Shown here: positions 1 through 9,220 of the stretch, in pieces
How the letters are laid out: every line of letters starts with the position of its first letter
How positions within the stretch are numbered: position 1 is the first letter of the stretch
Source: Flavihumibacter profundi
GTDB lineage: Bacteria > Bacteroidota > Bacteroidia > Chitinophagales > Chitinophagaceae
NCBI RefSeq assembly: GCF_020076305.1
Contig: NZ_JAIQXE010000001.1
Coordinates: 248,001-312,000 of the forward strand
Direction of reading: 5' to 3'
Length of the DNA: 64,000 bases
The notes under the pieces: model-generated
Told to the model about the DNA's origin: nothing
The model's input: only the letters and a program-made list of their open reading frames with translations
Databases searched by the model: none
Program-made: the position numbers and the translations under genes

Positions 1-642
1 TGGGAAACCCTTCGCAAATACGGACTGGATTCCTCCATGTGCAATGGTGCGGAAATAAACCTGGTAGATGGGTTTAACCACAAAGAAAACCATGACACAC
101 TTGTAAAAAACTATACTGACGTTATTTCACTGGCTGCAAAGGCAGGCTATAAGAACCTGATTTGTTTCAGTGGAAACAGGAATGGTATGGATGATGAAAC
201 GGGGTTGAAGAATTCTGTAGAAGGGCTTAAGAAAATCCTGTCGCATGCTGAGAAAAACGGCATCATCCTGCAAATGGAATTGTTGAACAGCCGGGTAGAC
301 CATAAGGATTACATGTGTGATAAATCGGTCTGGGGTATTGAACTCTGTAAAAGGCTGGATTCGCCAAATTTTAAATTGCTGTTCGATATCTACCACATGC
401 AGATCGATGAAGGAGACATCATGCGGTCTATACAGAATAACCACCAGTATTTCGGGCATTACCACACCGGCGGTAACCCTGGCCGTCATGAAATTGACGA
501 AAGCCAGGAACTGTATTATCCAGCAATTATGAAAACAATAGTCGCAACCGGCTTCAAAGGTTATGTAGCGCAGGAATTCATTCCCACTGCAACAGATAAA
601 ATCGCTTCTTTAAGGAAAGCTGTTCAATTATGTGATGTTTAA
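1..642 (+). CDS. Hydroxypyruvate isomerase-like TIM-barrel protein, 5'-truncated
   Basis: The frame is open from base 1, so the gene begins before the window; 213 residues remain. It resembles the sugar phosphate isomerase/epimerase (xylose-isomerase-like TIM barrel) family, in particular hydroxypyruvate isomerase-like proteins. Visible family features are the Glu of MELLNS, the Asp of LLFDIYHMQ, the His pair of GHYHTGG and the late Glu of AQEFIP, which fit the usual divalent-metal ligands on successive strands. The missing N-terminus could hold a signal peptide, which cannot be judged. It is followed 80 nt later by a GMC oxidoreductase and its small subunit, so a role in oxidative sugar breakdown is likely. 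The substrate is not known; 3-keto-sugar metabolism is a possible alternative to hydroxypyruvate. Confidence 0.8.
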   Translation, partial: WETLRKYGLDSSMCNGAEINLVDGFNHKENHDTLVKNYTDVISLAAKAGYKNLICFSGNRNGMDDETGLKNSVEGLKKILSHAEKNGIILQMELLNSRVDHKDYMCDKSVWGIELCKRLDSPNFKLLFDIYHMQIDEGDIMRSIQNNHQYFGHYHTGGNPGRHEIDESQELYYPAIMKTIVATGFKGYVAQEFIPTATDKIASLRKAVQLCDV

Positions 643-722
643 CGATGGTTAATCTGCATCAATTGATGGGAAAGCTACCGTATTGAGATTATATTTATAA
701 ACAAACTACTAAAAAAACTGCT

Positions 723-2402
723 ATGGCTGATAATACTTATGACGCAATCGTAATTGGCTCCGGAATCAGTGGAGGTTGGGCCGCAAAGGAATTGACCGAA
801 AAAGGGCTGAAGGTCATTATGCTGGAAAGGGGAAGGAATGTTGAGCATATTAAAGATTACGTCAGCGCGAATAAACACCCCTGGGATTTCCCGCACCGGG
901 GCGGAAGGACCCAGGAAATGATAGCGAATTACCCGGTGCTGAAAAGGGATTACCCGCTCAATGAAACAAACCTTAGTTTTTGGGTGAATGAGAAGGAGTC
1001 TCCATATACTGAGGTAAAGCGTTTCGACTGGTTCAGGGGTTATCAGGTAGGTGGGCGTTCACTTACCTGGGGGCGCCAGAGCTATCGCTGGAGTGATTTT
1101 GATTTTGAAGCCAATGCACAGGATGGCCACGGGGTTGACTGGCCAATCCGCTATAAGGATATTGCGCCCTGGTATAGCTATGCAGAAAAATTTGCCGGTG
1201 TAAACGGGGCAAAAGAAGGACTGCCGCAATTGCCTGACGGTGAGTTCCTGCCTCCTATGGAAATGAATTGTGTTGAAAAAGATGTCAGGACCAGGATCGA
1301 AAAAGCATTTAATGGTAAGCGTCCTTTTATTATGGGAAGAAGCGCAAACCTTACTGTTCCGCATAATAACCGTACAAATTGCCAGTACCGCAATAAATGC
1401 TGGCTGGGTTGCCCCTTTGGCGCCTATTTCAGCACACAATCTGCTACCTTACCTGCAGCTATGGCAACGGGTAAACTCACCCTCCGGCCTTTTTCAATCG
1501 TTACGAAAATCCTGTACGATAAGGATACCAAAAAAGCAAAAGGGGTAGAAGTTCTGGATGCAGAAACCAACAAGACATACGAGTACTTTGCAAAGATTGT
1601 GTTCGTGAATGCATCAGCCCTCAACTCTACCTGGATACTTATGAATTCAGCTACAGATATCTGGCCCGATGGTTTAGGCAGCAGCAGCAATGCACTGGGC
1701 CATAACCTTATGGACCACCACTTAGGTGTTTATGCAGGCGGGCTGGTGGAAGGCTATGAAGACCAGTATTACTTTGGTCGCCGTGCGAATGGTATTTATA
1801 TTCCAAGGTACCGTAACCTCTTTGGGGAAAAGCGCGATTATGTTCGTGGCTTTGGTTACCAGGGTGGTGCAAGCCGCCAGGGATGGGCCAGGGAAATTCC
1901 TGAATTCAATATAGGAGCAGAATTTAAGGAAGCACTAACAGAACCGGGTCATTGGACCATGGGCATTGGAGGTTTCGGGGAAATGTTACCTTACCATGAA
2001 AATAAGGTTACCCTTGATAAAACAAAGAAGGATAAATGGGGATTGAATGTTCTGGCTATCGACTGCGAATTAAAGGAGAATGAGTTAAAGATGCGCAAGG
2101 ATATATTGAATGATGCAGTTGAAATGATGGAAGCAGCCGGAGTTAAGAATATACAGAAAAGGGATGGAGATGGAACACCAGGTCGCGGTATTCATGAAAT
2201 GGGTACAGCCAGGATGGGCAAAGACCCGAAGACATCCGTACTGAATGGCTGGAACCAGGTTTGGGATGCTCAGAACGTATTTGTAACTGATGGTGCCTGT
2301 ATGACTTCAGCATCCTGCGTGAATCCATCACTAACTTATATGGCATTAACTGCACGCGCAGCCGATCATGCTGTATCTGAATTGAAAAAAGGTAATTTAT
2401 AA
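723..2402 (+). CDS. GMC-family FAD-dependent sugar/alcohol oxidoreductase, large subunit
   Basis: 559 residues, a full-length GMC oxidoreductase. The N-terminus has the FAD-binding Rossmann loop GSGISGG at residues 12-18 with the ribose-binding Glu35. The C-terminal GMC domain has HEMGTARMG starting at His491 and CVNPSLT with Asn534, which by analogy with pyranose oxidase would be the catalytic His/Asn pair (inferred). Cys220, Cys226 and Cys230-Pro form a Cys-rich segment like that of FAD-dependent glucose and fructose dehydrogenases, where it binds an Fe-S cluster; whether it does so here is unproven. No signal peptide is seen. The next gene, 31 nt downstream, encodes a subunit-3-like protein with an export signal, and family members are thought to be exported as a complex. 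Gluconate 2-dehydrogenase or a LacA-like glucoside 3-dehydrogenase are both possible. Confidence 0.85.
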   Translation: MADNTYDAIVIGSGISGGWAAKELTEKGLKVIMLERGRNVEHIKDYVSANKHPWDFPHRGGRTQEMIANYPVLKRDYPLNETNLSFWVNEKESPYTEVKRFDWFRGYQVGGRSLTWGRQSYRWSDFDFEANAQDGHGVDWPIRYKDIAPWYSYAEKFAGVNGAKEGLPQLPDGEFLPPMEMNCVEKDVRTRIEKAFNGKRPFIMGRSANLTVPHNNRTNCQYRNKCWLGCPFGAYFSTQSATLPAAMATGKLTLRPFSIVTKILYDKDTKKAKGVEVLDAETNKTYEYFAKIVFVNASALNSTWILMNSATDIWPDGLGSSSNALGHNLMDHHLGVYAGGLVEGYEDQYYFGRRANGIYIPRYRNLFGEKRDYVRGFGYQGGASRQGWAREIPEFNIGAEFKEALTEPGHWTMGIGGFGEMLPYHENKVTLDKTKKDKWGLNVLAIDCELKENELKMRKDILNDAVEMMEAAGVKNIQKRDGDGTPGRGIHEMGTARMGKDPKTSVLNGWNQVWDAQNVFVTDGACMTSASCVNPSLTYMALTARAADHAVSELKKGNL

Positions 2403-2433
2403 CTGTAAAGTATAACCGATAAAATAAAACACT

Positions 2434-3003
2434 ATGAATAGAAGAGAAGCTGTTTCTGCAGTTGCCGTCATCGTAGGTGGAACTATGGTAGGTTCAGGCC
2501 TTTTGACTGGTTGTAAGCCTGCTGAAGAAAAAAAGGCGTCGCCAACGGATTTTACTGCCGATGAAATTGCCCTTCTGGACGAAGTGGCTGAAACCATTAT
2601 TCCCACTACAAATACACCAGGCGCCAAAGCTGCAAAAGTAGGCGCCTTCATGAAGGTTATGGTAACTGACTGTTATGATGAAACTAACCAGAAAATATTT
2701 GTAGACGGCATCGCAGCCCTGGGCACAGCCAGTGAAAAGAAGTTCGGTAAAGGGTTTATGAAACTGGATCCGCAGCAAAAGAAAGAACTGCTTACTGAGC
2801 TGGATAAAGAACAGAAAGAATATTCCGGCAAGAAAAAGCCGGAAGACCCCCCACATTATTTCAAGCTCATGAAAGACCTGACACTACAGGGCTATTTTAC
2901 TTCTGAGATTGGCGCTACACAAGCATTGCGCTATGTGCCTGTACCTGGAAAATATGAAGGGTGTATTCCCTATAAAAAAGGAGATAAAGCCTGGGCCACC
3001 TGA
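2434..3003 (+). CDS. Gluconate 2-dehydrogenase subunit 3-like lipoprotein
   Basis: 189 residues of the gluconate_2-dh3 family, the small subunit that partners GMC-type dehydrogenases. The N-terminus begins MNRREA, followed by a hydrophobic stretch and a lipobox-like LLTGC with Cys27. This suggests a Tat-type and/or lipoprotein signal that could carry the folded large subunit across the inner membrane. The body contains the family-typical segment around DEVAETIIPTTNTPGAKAA. It lies 31 nt after the GMC gene on the same strand, with no terminator between, so the two are probably cotranscribed; a strong terminator follows at 3030-3059. Electron transfer in such complexes usually needs a cytochrome c subunit, which is not present in the window. 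Confidence 0.82.
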   Translation: MNRREAVSAVAVIVGGTMVGSGLLTGCKPAEEKKASPTDFTADEIALLDEVAETIIPTTNTPGAKAAKVGAFMKVMVTDCYDETNQKIFVDGIAALGTASEKKFGKGFMKLDPQQKKELLTELDKEQKEYSGKKKPEDPPHYFKLMKDLTLQGYFTSEIGATQALRYVPVPGKYEGCIPYKKGDKAWAT

Positions 3004-3029
3004 TAACGCAGGTTTTTCCTGAAAATAAA

Positions 3030-3059
3030 AAAGCCATCAGCATTCTTGTTGATGGCTTT
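3030..3059. terminator. Bidirectional terminator between subunit-3 gene and KKA-repeat gene
   Basis: Perfect 10-bp inverted repeat AAAGCCATCA (3030-3039) / TGATGGCTTT (3050-3059) with a 10-nt loop. The A- and T-rich ends let it act on both strands. It sits between two convergent stop codons. Confidence 0.8.
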
Positions 3060-3079
3060 GTATTTTGTAGTAAAATATC

Positions 3080-3487
3080 TTAACTGGAGGCAGTCTCTGT
3101 AGAAGGCGTGTCAGTTGCCGGAGTATCGACAATCGGAAGCACTGGTTGAACAGCAGCAATTACTTTTTTAGCAACGGCCCTGCGCGCTTTTTTGGCTACG
3201 GCTTTTTTAACAACAGCTTTTTTAACTGCTGCAACAGCTTTTTTCGCTACAATCTTTTTAACGATAGCTTTTTTCACAGCCTTTTTAACCACTGCTTTTT
3301 TAATCGCTTTTTTAACCACTGCTTTTTTAACCGCTTTTTTAACAACGGCTTTTTTCACAGCTTTCTTTACCACAGCTTTTTTAACAGCTTTTTTGGCAAC
3401 GGCTTTTTTAACAGCTTTTTTAACAATAGCTTTTTTTACTGCCTTTTTGGCCGCAGCTTTTTTAACGGCCTTCTTTTTTGTGGGCAT
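3080..3487 (-). CDS. Lys/Ala-rich histone H1-like repeat protein
   Basis: 135 residues built almost entirely of KKA units. The core has a nine-residue period, KKAVKKAVV, repeated with V/I/A changes from about residue 20 to 80. A short Arg-containing segment follows, then an acidic, Thr/Ser-rich tail (VDTPATDTPSTETASS). This resembles eukaryotic histone H1 C-terminal tails and bacterial H1-like proteins such as AlgP or Hc1, which bind and compact DNA; a nucleoid role is inferred from composition only. The AT-rich opposite strand yields open frames made of Phe and Leu, which are shadows. The gene converges on the GMC operon and is divergent from fusA. An alternative is a fragment expanded by replication slippage, but the frame is intact and starts MPTKKKAVKK like related proteins. 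Confidence 0.75.
   Translation of the reverse strand: MPTKKKAVKKAAAKKAVKKAIVKKAVKKAVAKKAVKKAVVKKAVKKAVVKKAVKKAVVKKAIKKAVVKKAVKKAIVKKIVAKKAVAAVKKAVVKKAVAKKARRAVAKKVIAAVQPVLPIVDTPATDTPSTETASS
3215..3480 (-). repeat. 27-nt coding repeats in KKA gene
   Basis: The region is a run of near-identical units that read GCTTTTTTAAC and close variants on the + strand. The amino-acid period of nine gives a 27-nt DNA period. Such tracts can change copy number by slippage without breaking the frame. Confidence 0.7.
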
Positions 3488-3698
3488 ATTAGTGTCTGAT
3501 TTTTAGTGAGAAATGGGTTAACAATGAAAGATTTCTAAATTTACATTGCTTGTACATAACTACCAATATGTCAGTTGTTTTTTTAGCGCTTATTTTTAAA
3601 AAGTGGATATCATGTTGGTTACTTTGACCATATCGATTCATACAAATGTTATTTTTCTTTAATTTATTAACAAGTCCTGATTTTTCATTTTGAATTCT

Positions 3699-3706
3699 TA
3701 CCTTTG
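3699..3706 (+). promoter_or_regulatory. fusA promoter, Bacteroidota -7 box
   Basis: TACCTTTG matches the Bacteroidota sigma-70-type -7 consensus TAnnTTTG and is followed by CGCTCC, a start-region sequence shared with the rpsJ promoter. No clear -33 TTTG is seen at the usual distance. The 313-nt gap 3488-3800 otherwise holds only AT-rich sequence and about 90 nt of fusA leader. The leader contains a small stem TCCA/TGGG just after the promoter. Confidence 0.6.
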
Positions 3707-3800
3707 CGCTCCAAAATGGGTTTTTGGCTTTTCATGTCATTTATCCATCGTGCCGGCCTGGTTCCGGCATAACAGGAGCTTAACTATTTAACATATAACA

Positions 3801-5945
3801 ATGGCAGACTTAAGATTTCAAAGAAACTTTGGTATTGCGGCTCACATTGATGCCGGAAAAACCACTACAACGGAGCGTATCCTCCGCTATACAGGTATGA
3901 TTCATCGTATTGGTGAGGTGCATGATGGTGCCGCTACTACCGACTGGATGGAGCAGGAAAAAGAGAGGGGTATTACCATTACCTCTGCTGCCGTAAGCTG
4001 CCAGTGGAATTTCCCAACTGTTAAAGGAACAGTGGATGCCAATACAAAAAAATATGCATTCAACATTATCGATACACCAGGTCACGTTGACTTTACTGTT
4101 GAGGTAGAGCGTTCCATGCGTGTATTGGATGGTCTTATTGCGTTATTCTCTGCCGTTGATGGTGTAGAACCTCAATCTGAAACTGTTTGGCGCCAGGCAA
4201 ATCGTTATGGTGTTCCACGTATCGGATTTGTGAATAAAATGGACCGTTCAGGTGCAGATTTCCTGAATGTTGTGAAGCAGGTTAAAGAAATGCTGGGATC
4301 AAAAGCAGTACCACTTCAATTACCAATAGGTGCTGAAGATGATTTCAAAGGTGTGGTTGACCTGATCAAAATGAAAGGCATCATCTGGCATATGGAAACA
4401 GAAGGAATGACTTTTGATGAAATTGAAGTTCCAGCTGATATGCTTGAAGAAGCTAAAGAGTGGAGGGCAAGCCTGGTAGAAGCAGTTGCTGAATATGATG
4501 ACAGGCTGATGGAGAAATTCTTTGATGATCCGAACTCGATCACTGAAGATGAAATGCACGAAGCCATCCGTAAAGCTACGATAGACCTGAGTATCGTGCC
4601 GATGATGTGCGGATCTTCTTTTAAAAATAAAGGTGTTCAAACTGCGCTGGATGCGGTATGCCGTTACCTGCCTTCTCCTGTAGATATTCCTGATACTGTC
4701 GGTACGGATCCAAATTCCGGTGAACAAATCAGCCGTAAAGCGGATCCGAAGGAGCCATTTGCCGCCTTGGCCTTTAAGATCATGACCGATCCGTTTGTTG
4801 GTCGTTTGGCATTCTTCCGGGTATATTCCGGCCACCTTGATGCCGGTTCATATGTTTTGAATGTTAGAAGTGGCAAGAAGGAGAGGATCAGCCGTATAAT
4901 GAAGATGTTTGCCAACAAACAAAACCCAATCGATTTTATCGAAGCAGGTGATATTGGTGCAGCTGTTGGATTTAAAGAGATCAAAACCGGTGATACATTG
5001 TGTGATGAAAATCATCCGATCACCCTTGAGAATATGTTTATCCCTGAGCCGGTAATCGCTATTGCAGTAGAGCCAAAAACTCAGGCTGATGTTGATAAGA
5101 TGGGTATGGCTATTGCCAAACTTGTTGAAGAAGATCCTACACTTCGAGTAAATACCGATGAAGAAACAGGCCAGACTATCCTTCGTGGAATGGGTGAATT
5201 ACACCTGGAGATCATCATCGACCGTATGCGCCGTGAATTCAAAGTTGAAGTTAACCAGGGTAACCCGATGGTTGCTTATAAAGAGGCCTTCTCTGGTCGC
5301 GTTGAGCACCGTGAAACCCTGAAAAAACAAACCGGTGGTCGTGGTAAATTCGCCGACATCGTATTTGAACTCAGTGCAGCTGATCCGGAATGGCTGGCAG
5401 CTAACCCTGGTCAGGGTTACCAGTTTGTGAACGATATTTTCGGTGGATCAATTCCCCGTGAATTTGTTCCGGCTATTCAGAAAGGATTCCAGTTGTCCAT
5501 GGCGAATGGTGTATTGGCCAACTATCCAGTAGTGAACATGAAGGTTCGTGTATTTGATGGAAGCTTCCACGCAGTTGACTCCGATGCAATGTCATTTGAA
5601 CTTTGTGCCAAACAAGCATTCCGTGAAGCTGCCCGTAAAGCTAAACCCGTATTGCTGGAGCCTATTATGAAAGTGGAAGTGGTTACTCCAGACCAATACA
5701 TGGGTGATGTTACGGGTGACCTTAACCGTCGTCGTGGTATGATGGAAGGCATGGACAGCCGTGCCGGTGCTCAGGTGATCAAAGCCAAAGTACCGCTGAG
5801 TGAAATGTTCGGTTATGTAACACAGTTACGTTCACTGAGTTCAGGACGTGCATCTTCTACAATGGAATTCTCCCATTATGCCCCAGCACCTAATAATATC
5901 GCTGAAGAAGTGATTGCAAAGGTGAAGGGTAAAGTGAATGCATAA
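3801..5945 (+). CDS. fusA: Elongation factor G
   Basis: 714 residues, full length for EF-G, the GTPase that drives translocation on the ribosome and helps recycle it. The G-domain shows the P-loop AHIDAGKT near residues 15-22, the switch II DTPGHVD and the NKMD guanine-specificity motif. Domains II to V follow, with the GMGELHLEI segment of domain III and a domain V ending in [14 protein letters not shown]. It has its own promoter and a strong terminator, so it is a single-gene unit here. In many Bacteroidota fusA follows rpsL-rpsG and directly precedes rpsJ. Here neither gene precedes it and two unrelated genes separate it from rpsJ. Confidence 0.97.
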   Translation: MADLRFQRNFGIAAHIDAGKTTTTERILRYTGMIHRIGEVHDGAATTDWMEQEKERGITITSAAVSCQWNFPTVKGTVDANTKKYAFNIIDTPGHVDFTVEVERSMRVLDGLIALFSAVDGVEPQSETVWRQANRYGVPRIGFVNKMDRSGADFLNVVKQVKEMLGSKAVPLQLPIGAEDDFKGVVDLIKMKGIIWHMETEGMTFDEIEVPADMLEEAKEWRASLVEAVAEYDDRLMEKFFDDPNSITEDEMHEAIRKATIDLSIVPMMCGSSFKNKGVQTALDAVCRYLPSPVDIPDTVGTDPNSGEQISRKADPKEPFAALAFKIMTDPFVGRLAFFRVYSGHLDAGSYVLNVRSGKKERISRIMKMFANKQNPIDFIEAGDIGAAVGFKEIKTGDTLCDENHPITLENMFIPEPVIAIAVEPKTQADVDKMGMAIAKLVEEDPTLRVNTDEETGQTILRGMGELHLEIIIDRMRREFKVEVNQGNPMVAYKEAFSGRVEHRETLKKQTGGRGKFADIVFELSAADPEWLAANPGQGYQFVNDIFGGSIPREFVPAIQKGFQLSMANGVLANYPVVNMKVRVFDGSFHAVDSDAMSFELCAKQAFREAARKAKPVLLEPIMKVEVVTPDQYMGDVTGDLNRRRGMMEGMDSRAGAQVIKAKVPLSEMFGYVTQLRSLSSGRASSTMEFSHYAPAPNNIAEEVIAKVKGKVNA

Positions 5946-5968
5946 TTAAAGGATTATAAATACCTGGA

Positions 5969-5997
5969 GGGCTGTCATTTTTGACAGCCCTTTTTTT
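5969..5997 (+). terminator. fusA intrinsic terminator
   Basis: GGGCTGTCA (5969-5977) pairs perfectly with TGACAGCCC (5982-5990) around a TTTT loop and is followed by seven T residues. Confidence 0.9.
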
Positions 5998-6040
5998 ATG
6001 TTTCCAGAAACCCTAAATTGTAATCTTAATTTTAATTATT

Positions 6041-8224
6041 ATGCGCGCACTGTTTATTTGCATGGTGACAATTATGTCAATTTCATCGGCATTTTGCCAA
6101 CGGGGTTTTCAATGGGCTAAAGATGGTAAATCTTACACCATTATTGAAAACAGTGAGATTGTGAGTTACCAGTTACCGGAAATGACCCGGAAAGTGATCC
6201 TCGATAAATCGATGGTAACACTTTCCAATGCAAGTGAACCAATGCATATTAATAATTACAGTTTTTCACCTGACATGCAAAAGGTATTCGTTTTTACCAA
6301 TGCTAAAAAAGTGTGGCGATATGAAACCCGGGGCGATTATTACGTGCTTAACCTGGAAACTAAACTTGCGAGGAAACTCGGAAAATCATTGCCTGCATCT
6401 TCGTTGATGTTTGCCAAATATTCACCAGATAGTAAAAAAGTGGCTTACGTGAGCAACTACAATATTTATGTTGAAGATCTGGCTTCCGGGCATATTACAC
6501 AAGTAACAAAAGGGGGGAACCGTAAATTGATCAATGGCACTTTCGACTGGGCATATGAGGAAGAGTTTTTTTGCCGCGATGGATTCAGGTGGTCTCCTGA
6601 CAGCAGGTTTATTGCTTATTGGCAGATACAAGCCAATGCAACAAAAGATTACCTGATGCTCAATAACACAGACTCTATTTATCCGTTTGCAAAACCGGTC
6701 GAATATCCCATTGCGGGCGAAAAGCCATCCTCCTTTAAAATTGGTGTTGTCGGGGCTGATGGTAAGGCTACACGCTGGATGAATATTCCCTATAACCAGG
6801 ACCGGGGCAATTATGCACCAAGAATGGAATGGGCGGCTAACAGCGCTGAAGTAATTGTGCAATACCTGGACCGCAAGCAACAGGATTCCAAGCTACTGCT
6901 TTGTTCAGCTGCAACTGGTGCTGTAAAAACAATCTATGAAGAAAAAGATGCGGGTTGGATAGATATCCTTCCTTCCTGGGACCAGGATTATACGTATGGC
7001 GGATGGGACTGGATTAACCAGGGTAAGGAATTCATCTGGGCTACCGAGAAAGATGGTTGGCGGCATTTGTACCGGGTTAGTCGCGATGGCAAATCTGAAA
7101 CCCTGGTTACAAAGGGAAATTTTGATGTAATGGATATTTCACTGGTCGATGAAGCCGGTGGTTTTATTTATTACCTTGCTTCCCCTGAAAATGCGACCCA
7201 AAGTTATTTATACCGCTCAAAATTAGACGGCAGCAGTGAACCGGAAAGGGTTAGCCCGGATTCCCAAGCCGGTTCTCATGATTACAATATCGCACCTGGG
7301 GCAGGGTATGCACAACATAGTTTTTCAAATTACTATACGCCACCGGTAAAGGAATTAATTGTGTTGAATACACACCAGCCAATTGCTGGAAGTGCATCTG
7401 TATCAGGTGCATTAGCAAAAGCCGACAAAGCAAAATCACCTGTCCGCTTTTTTACTATAAAAACGGAAAATGGGATTACCATGGATGCCTGGATGGCCCG
7501 CCCGGCTAATTTTGATTCCACTAAAAAATACCCGGTATTGTTTTATGTGTATACTGAACCATGGGGACAAACTGCAAAAGATGAATATGGTGCTGGTATG
7601 AATTTCCTTTACAGGGGCAACCTTGTTGAAGATGGGTATATCTATGTATCAATAGACAATCGTGGCACACCGGTGCCGAAGGGTAGGGCCTGGCGGAAAT
7701 CGGTATACCGTAAAATCGGGTTGGTAAATATCGGCGACCAGGCAATGGCAGCCAGGGAAATTTTGAAATTACCTTATATAGATACATCCAGGGTAGCGGT
7801 CTGGGGTTGGAGTGGTGGCGGGTCAGCAACCCTTAACCTGATGTTCCAGTACCCGGAAATATATAAGACAGGTATTGCCATTGCTGCGGTCGGTAACCAG
7901 TTGACCTATGACAATATCTACCAGGAAAGGTATATGGGTCTTCCACAGGAAAACCGGGAAGATTTTGTAAAAGGATCCCCTATTACCTACGCTAAAAACC
8001 TGAGGGGTAAATTACTGTATATACATGGGACAGGTGATGACAACGTACATTACAACAATGCTGAAATGCTTGTCAATGAATTGATCCGGTACAATAAGCA
8101 GTTCCAGATGATGAGTTACCCTAACAGGACCCACAGCATTTCTGAAGGCGAGGGTACTTTTGACCACCTGAGCACCTTATATACCCAATTCTTACAAAAA
8201 AATTGTCCACCTGGTGCACGGTAA
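6041..8224 (+). CDS. Dipeptidyl peptidase IV-like S9 serine peptidase, exported
   Basis: 727 residues, typical of DPP-IV. A signal peptide covers about residues 1-19 (hydrophobic, ending AFC). The N-terminal beta-propeller carries the YEEEFF motif at residues 172-177, the double-Glu that binds the substrate amino terminus in DPP-IV. The C-terminal alpha/beta-hydrolase domain has GWSGGG with nucleophile Ser591, GTGDD with Asp666 and NRTHS with His698 as the catalytic triad. It should remove Xaa-Pro or Xaa-Ala dipeptides from peptides in the periplasm or at the surface. It lies between the fusA terminator and DUF4126, whose GTG start overlaps its end by 11 nt, so the two are probably one transcript inserted between fusA and rpsJ. 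Confidence 0.93.
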   Translation: MRALFICMVTIMSISSAFCQRGFQWAKDGKSYTIIENSEIVSYQLPEMTRKVILDKSMVTLSNASEPMHINNYSFSPDMQKVFVFTNAKKVWRYETRGDYYVLNLETKLARKLGKSLPASSLMFAKYSPDSKKVAYVSNYNIYVEDLASGHITQVTKGGNRKLINGTFDWAYEEEFFCRDGFRWSPDSRFIAYWQIQANATKDYLMLNNTDSIYPFAKPVEYPIAGEKPSSFKIGVVGADGKATRWMNIPYNQDRGNYAPRMEWAANSAEVIVQYLDRKQQDSKLLLCSAATGAVKTIYEEKDAGWIDILPSWDQDYTYGGWDWINQGKEFIWATEKDGWRHLYRVSRDGKSETLVTKGNFDVMDISLVDEAGGFIYYLASPENATQSYLYRSKLDGSSEPERVSPDSQAGSHDYNIAPGAGYAQHSFSNYYTPPVKELIVLNTHQPIAGSASVSGALAKADKAKSPVRFFTIKTENGITMDAWMARPANFDSTKKYPVLFYVYTEPWGQTAKDEYGAGMNFLYRGNLVEDGYIYVSIDNRGTPVPKGRAWRKSVYRKIGLVNIGDQAMAAREILKLPYIDTSRVAVWGWSGGGSATLNLMFQYPEIYKTGIAIAAVGNQLTYDNIYQERYMGLPQENREDFVKGSPITYAKNLRGKLLYIHGTGDDNVHYNNAEMLVNELIRYNKQFQMMSYPNRTHSISEGEGTFDHLSTLYTQFLQKNCPPGAR

Positions 8225-8783
8225 TATCCTTACAGCAATTGCCCTTGGAATAGGATTAAGCGCCTGTTGCGGATTCAGGGTATTTATTCCCCTTTTGGTT
8301 GCCGCAATTGCTGCTAATTTTAAATGGATACCGGTAAATGCCGGAATGGAATGGCTGGGAACGGTTCCTGCCATTGTCTGTTTTGCCACCGCTGCTGTAT
8401 TAGAGATTGCAGCTTATTATATTGCCTTCATAGACAACTTGTTAGATACAATAGCTGCCCCGTTGGCTATTATTGCGGGCACTTGTATTGCGGCCACGGT
8501 TTTGCCGGTTGCCGGATTGGATCCGATGCTGAAATGGGTTTTGGGTTTATTGGCAGGAGGGGCAACTGCCGGTACCATACAGGTTGGTTCGGGACTTTTA
8601 CGGTTATTGTCTTCCAAAACTACCGGCGGCATGGGAAATGGTTTTTTTGCGACCGGAGAAAATCTTGTCGCAATGACGGGATCAATAGCCAGCCTTTTTA
8701 TACCGGTAATAATTGCTCTATTTTTGCTGGGTATTTGCACATACTTGTTATCCAGGCTGCTGCGAAAATTGGTTGGGGAGTGA
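8214..8783 (+). CDS. DUF4126 membrane protein
   Basis: 189 residues with four or five hydrophobic helices and the family-typical N-terminus GLSACCGFRVFIPLLVAAIA. The start is GTG and overlaps the end of the DPP-IV-like gene by 11 nt; no in-frame ATG lies near. DUF4126 proteins are integral inner-membrane proteins of unknown function. The conserved GLSACCGFR segment and Gly-rich GGATAGTIQVGSG segment hint at a small transporter or channel, but this is a guess. It ends about 70 nt before the rpsJ promoter. Confidence 0.8.
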   Translation: MHGNILTAIALGIGLSACCGFRVFIPLLVAAIAANFKWIPVNAGMEWLGTVPAIVCFATAAVLEIAAYYIAFIDNLLDTIAAPLAIIAGTCIAATVLPVAGLDPMLKWVLGLLAGGATAGTIQVGSGLLRLLSSKTTGGMGNGFFATGENLVAMTGSIASLFIPVIIALFLLGICTYLLSRLLRKLVGE

Positions 8784-8852
8784 TAATGCGGCCGGAAATA
8801 TAGTTAAAGGCGTATTTTTTCAGGATTTAGCTGTAAAAATTCTCAAAAATCT

Positions 8853-8883
8853 TTTGTGATAAAGAAAACTACCGTTACCTTTG
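8853..8883 (+). promoter_or_regulatory. S10-operon promoter
   Basis: This is the best full Bacteroidota promoter in the window: TTTG (-33) at 8853-8856, 19 nt spacing, and TACCTTTG (-7) at 8876-8883, followed by CACTCC. It lies just upstream of rpsJ and should drive the ribosomal-protein cluster. Confidence 0.8.
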
Positions 8884-8886
8884 CAC

Positions 8887-8913
8887 TCCCAATTAAAGTT
8901 TTGGGATAATTGG
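8887..8913 (+). promoter_or_regulatory. Short rpsJ leader with two alternative stems
   Basis: TCCCAA (8887-8892) can pair with TTGGGA (8901-8906). Overlapping CCAATT (8889-8894) can instead pair with AATTGG (8908-8913), which ends one base before the ATG at 8915. The two pairings exclude each other. The stems are short, so a switch is only a possibility. Confidence 0.35.
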
Positions 8914-8914
8914 T

Positions 8915-9220
8915 ATGTCACAGCGAATCAGAATAAAATTGCAGTCTTACGATCACAATTTGGTAGATAAATCTGCTGAGAAGATCGTTAAAACAGTTCG
9001 TAGCACAGGAGCAGTAGTAACGGGTCCTATACCTTTACCTACTCAGAAGAAAATCTTCACTGTATTACGTTCTCCCCACGTGAATAAAAAAGCCCGTGAG
9101 CAGTTCCAACTGTGTACGCACAAGCGTTTGCTGGATATCTACACGTCTTCTTCAAGAACTGTAGATGCGCTGAGCAAGCTGGATCTGCCTTCAGGTGTAG
9201 AAGTGGAAATTAAGGCGTAA
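8915..9220 (+). CDS. rpsJ: 30S ribosomal protein S10
   Basis: 101 residues, the full S10 length, beginning [20 protein letters not shown]. It shows the conserved GPIPLPT and [12 protein letters not shown] segments of the ribosome-binding loop. S10 is a small-subunit head protein and in many bacteria also a partner of NusB in antitermination. It is the first gene of the large cluster, directly after the strong promoter. It is separated from rplC by an unusual 369-nt gap. Confidence 0.97.
   Translation: MSQRIRIKLQSYDHNLVDKSAEKIVKTVRSTGAVVTGPIPLPTQKKIFTVLRSPHVNKKAREQFQLCTHKRLLDIYTSSSRTVDALSKLDLPSGVEVEIKA

Noticed and set aside
3215-3480. KKA tract considered as a CRISPR or non-coding satellite
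   Set aside because: It is an intact reading frame with a proper start, acidic tail and stop; opposite-strand frames are low-complexity Phe/Leu shadows.
8324-8803. 159-codon frame inside the DUF4126 gene
   Set aside because: Overlaps the recognisable membrane protein in another frame and has a Cys/Arg-rich composition typical of shadow frames.
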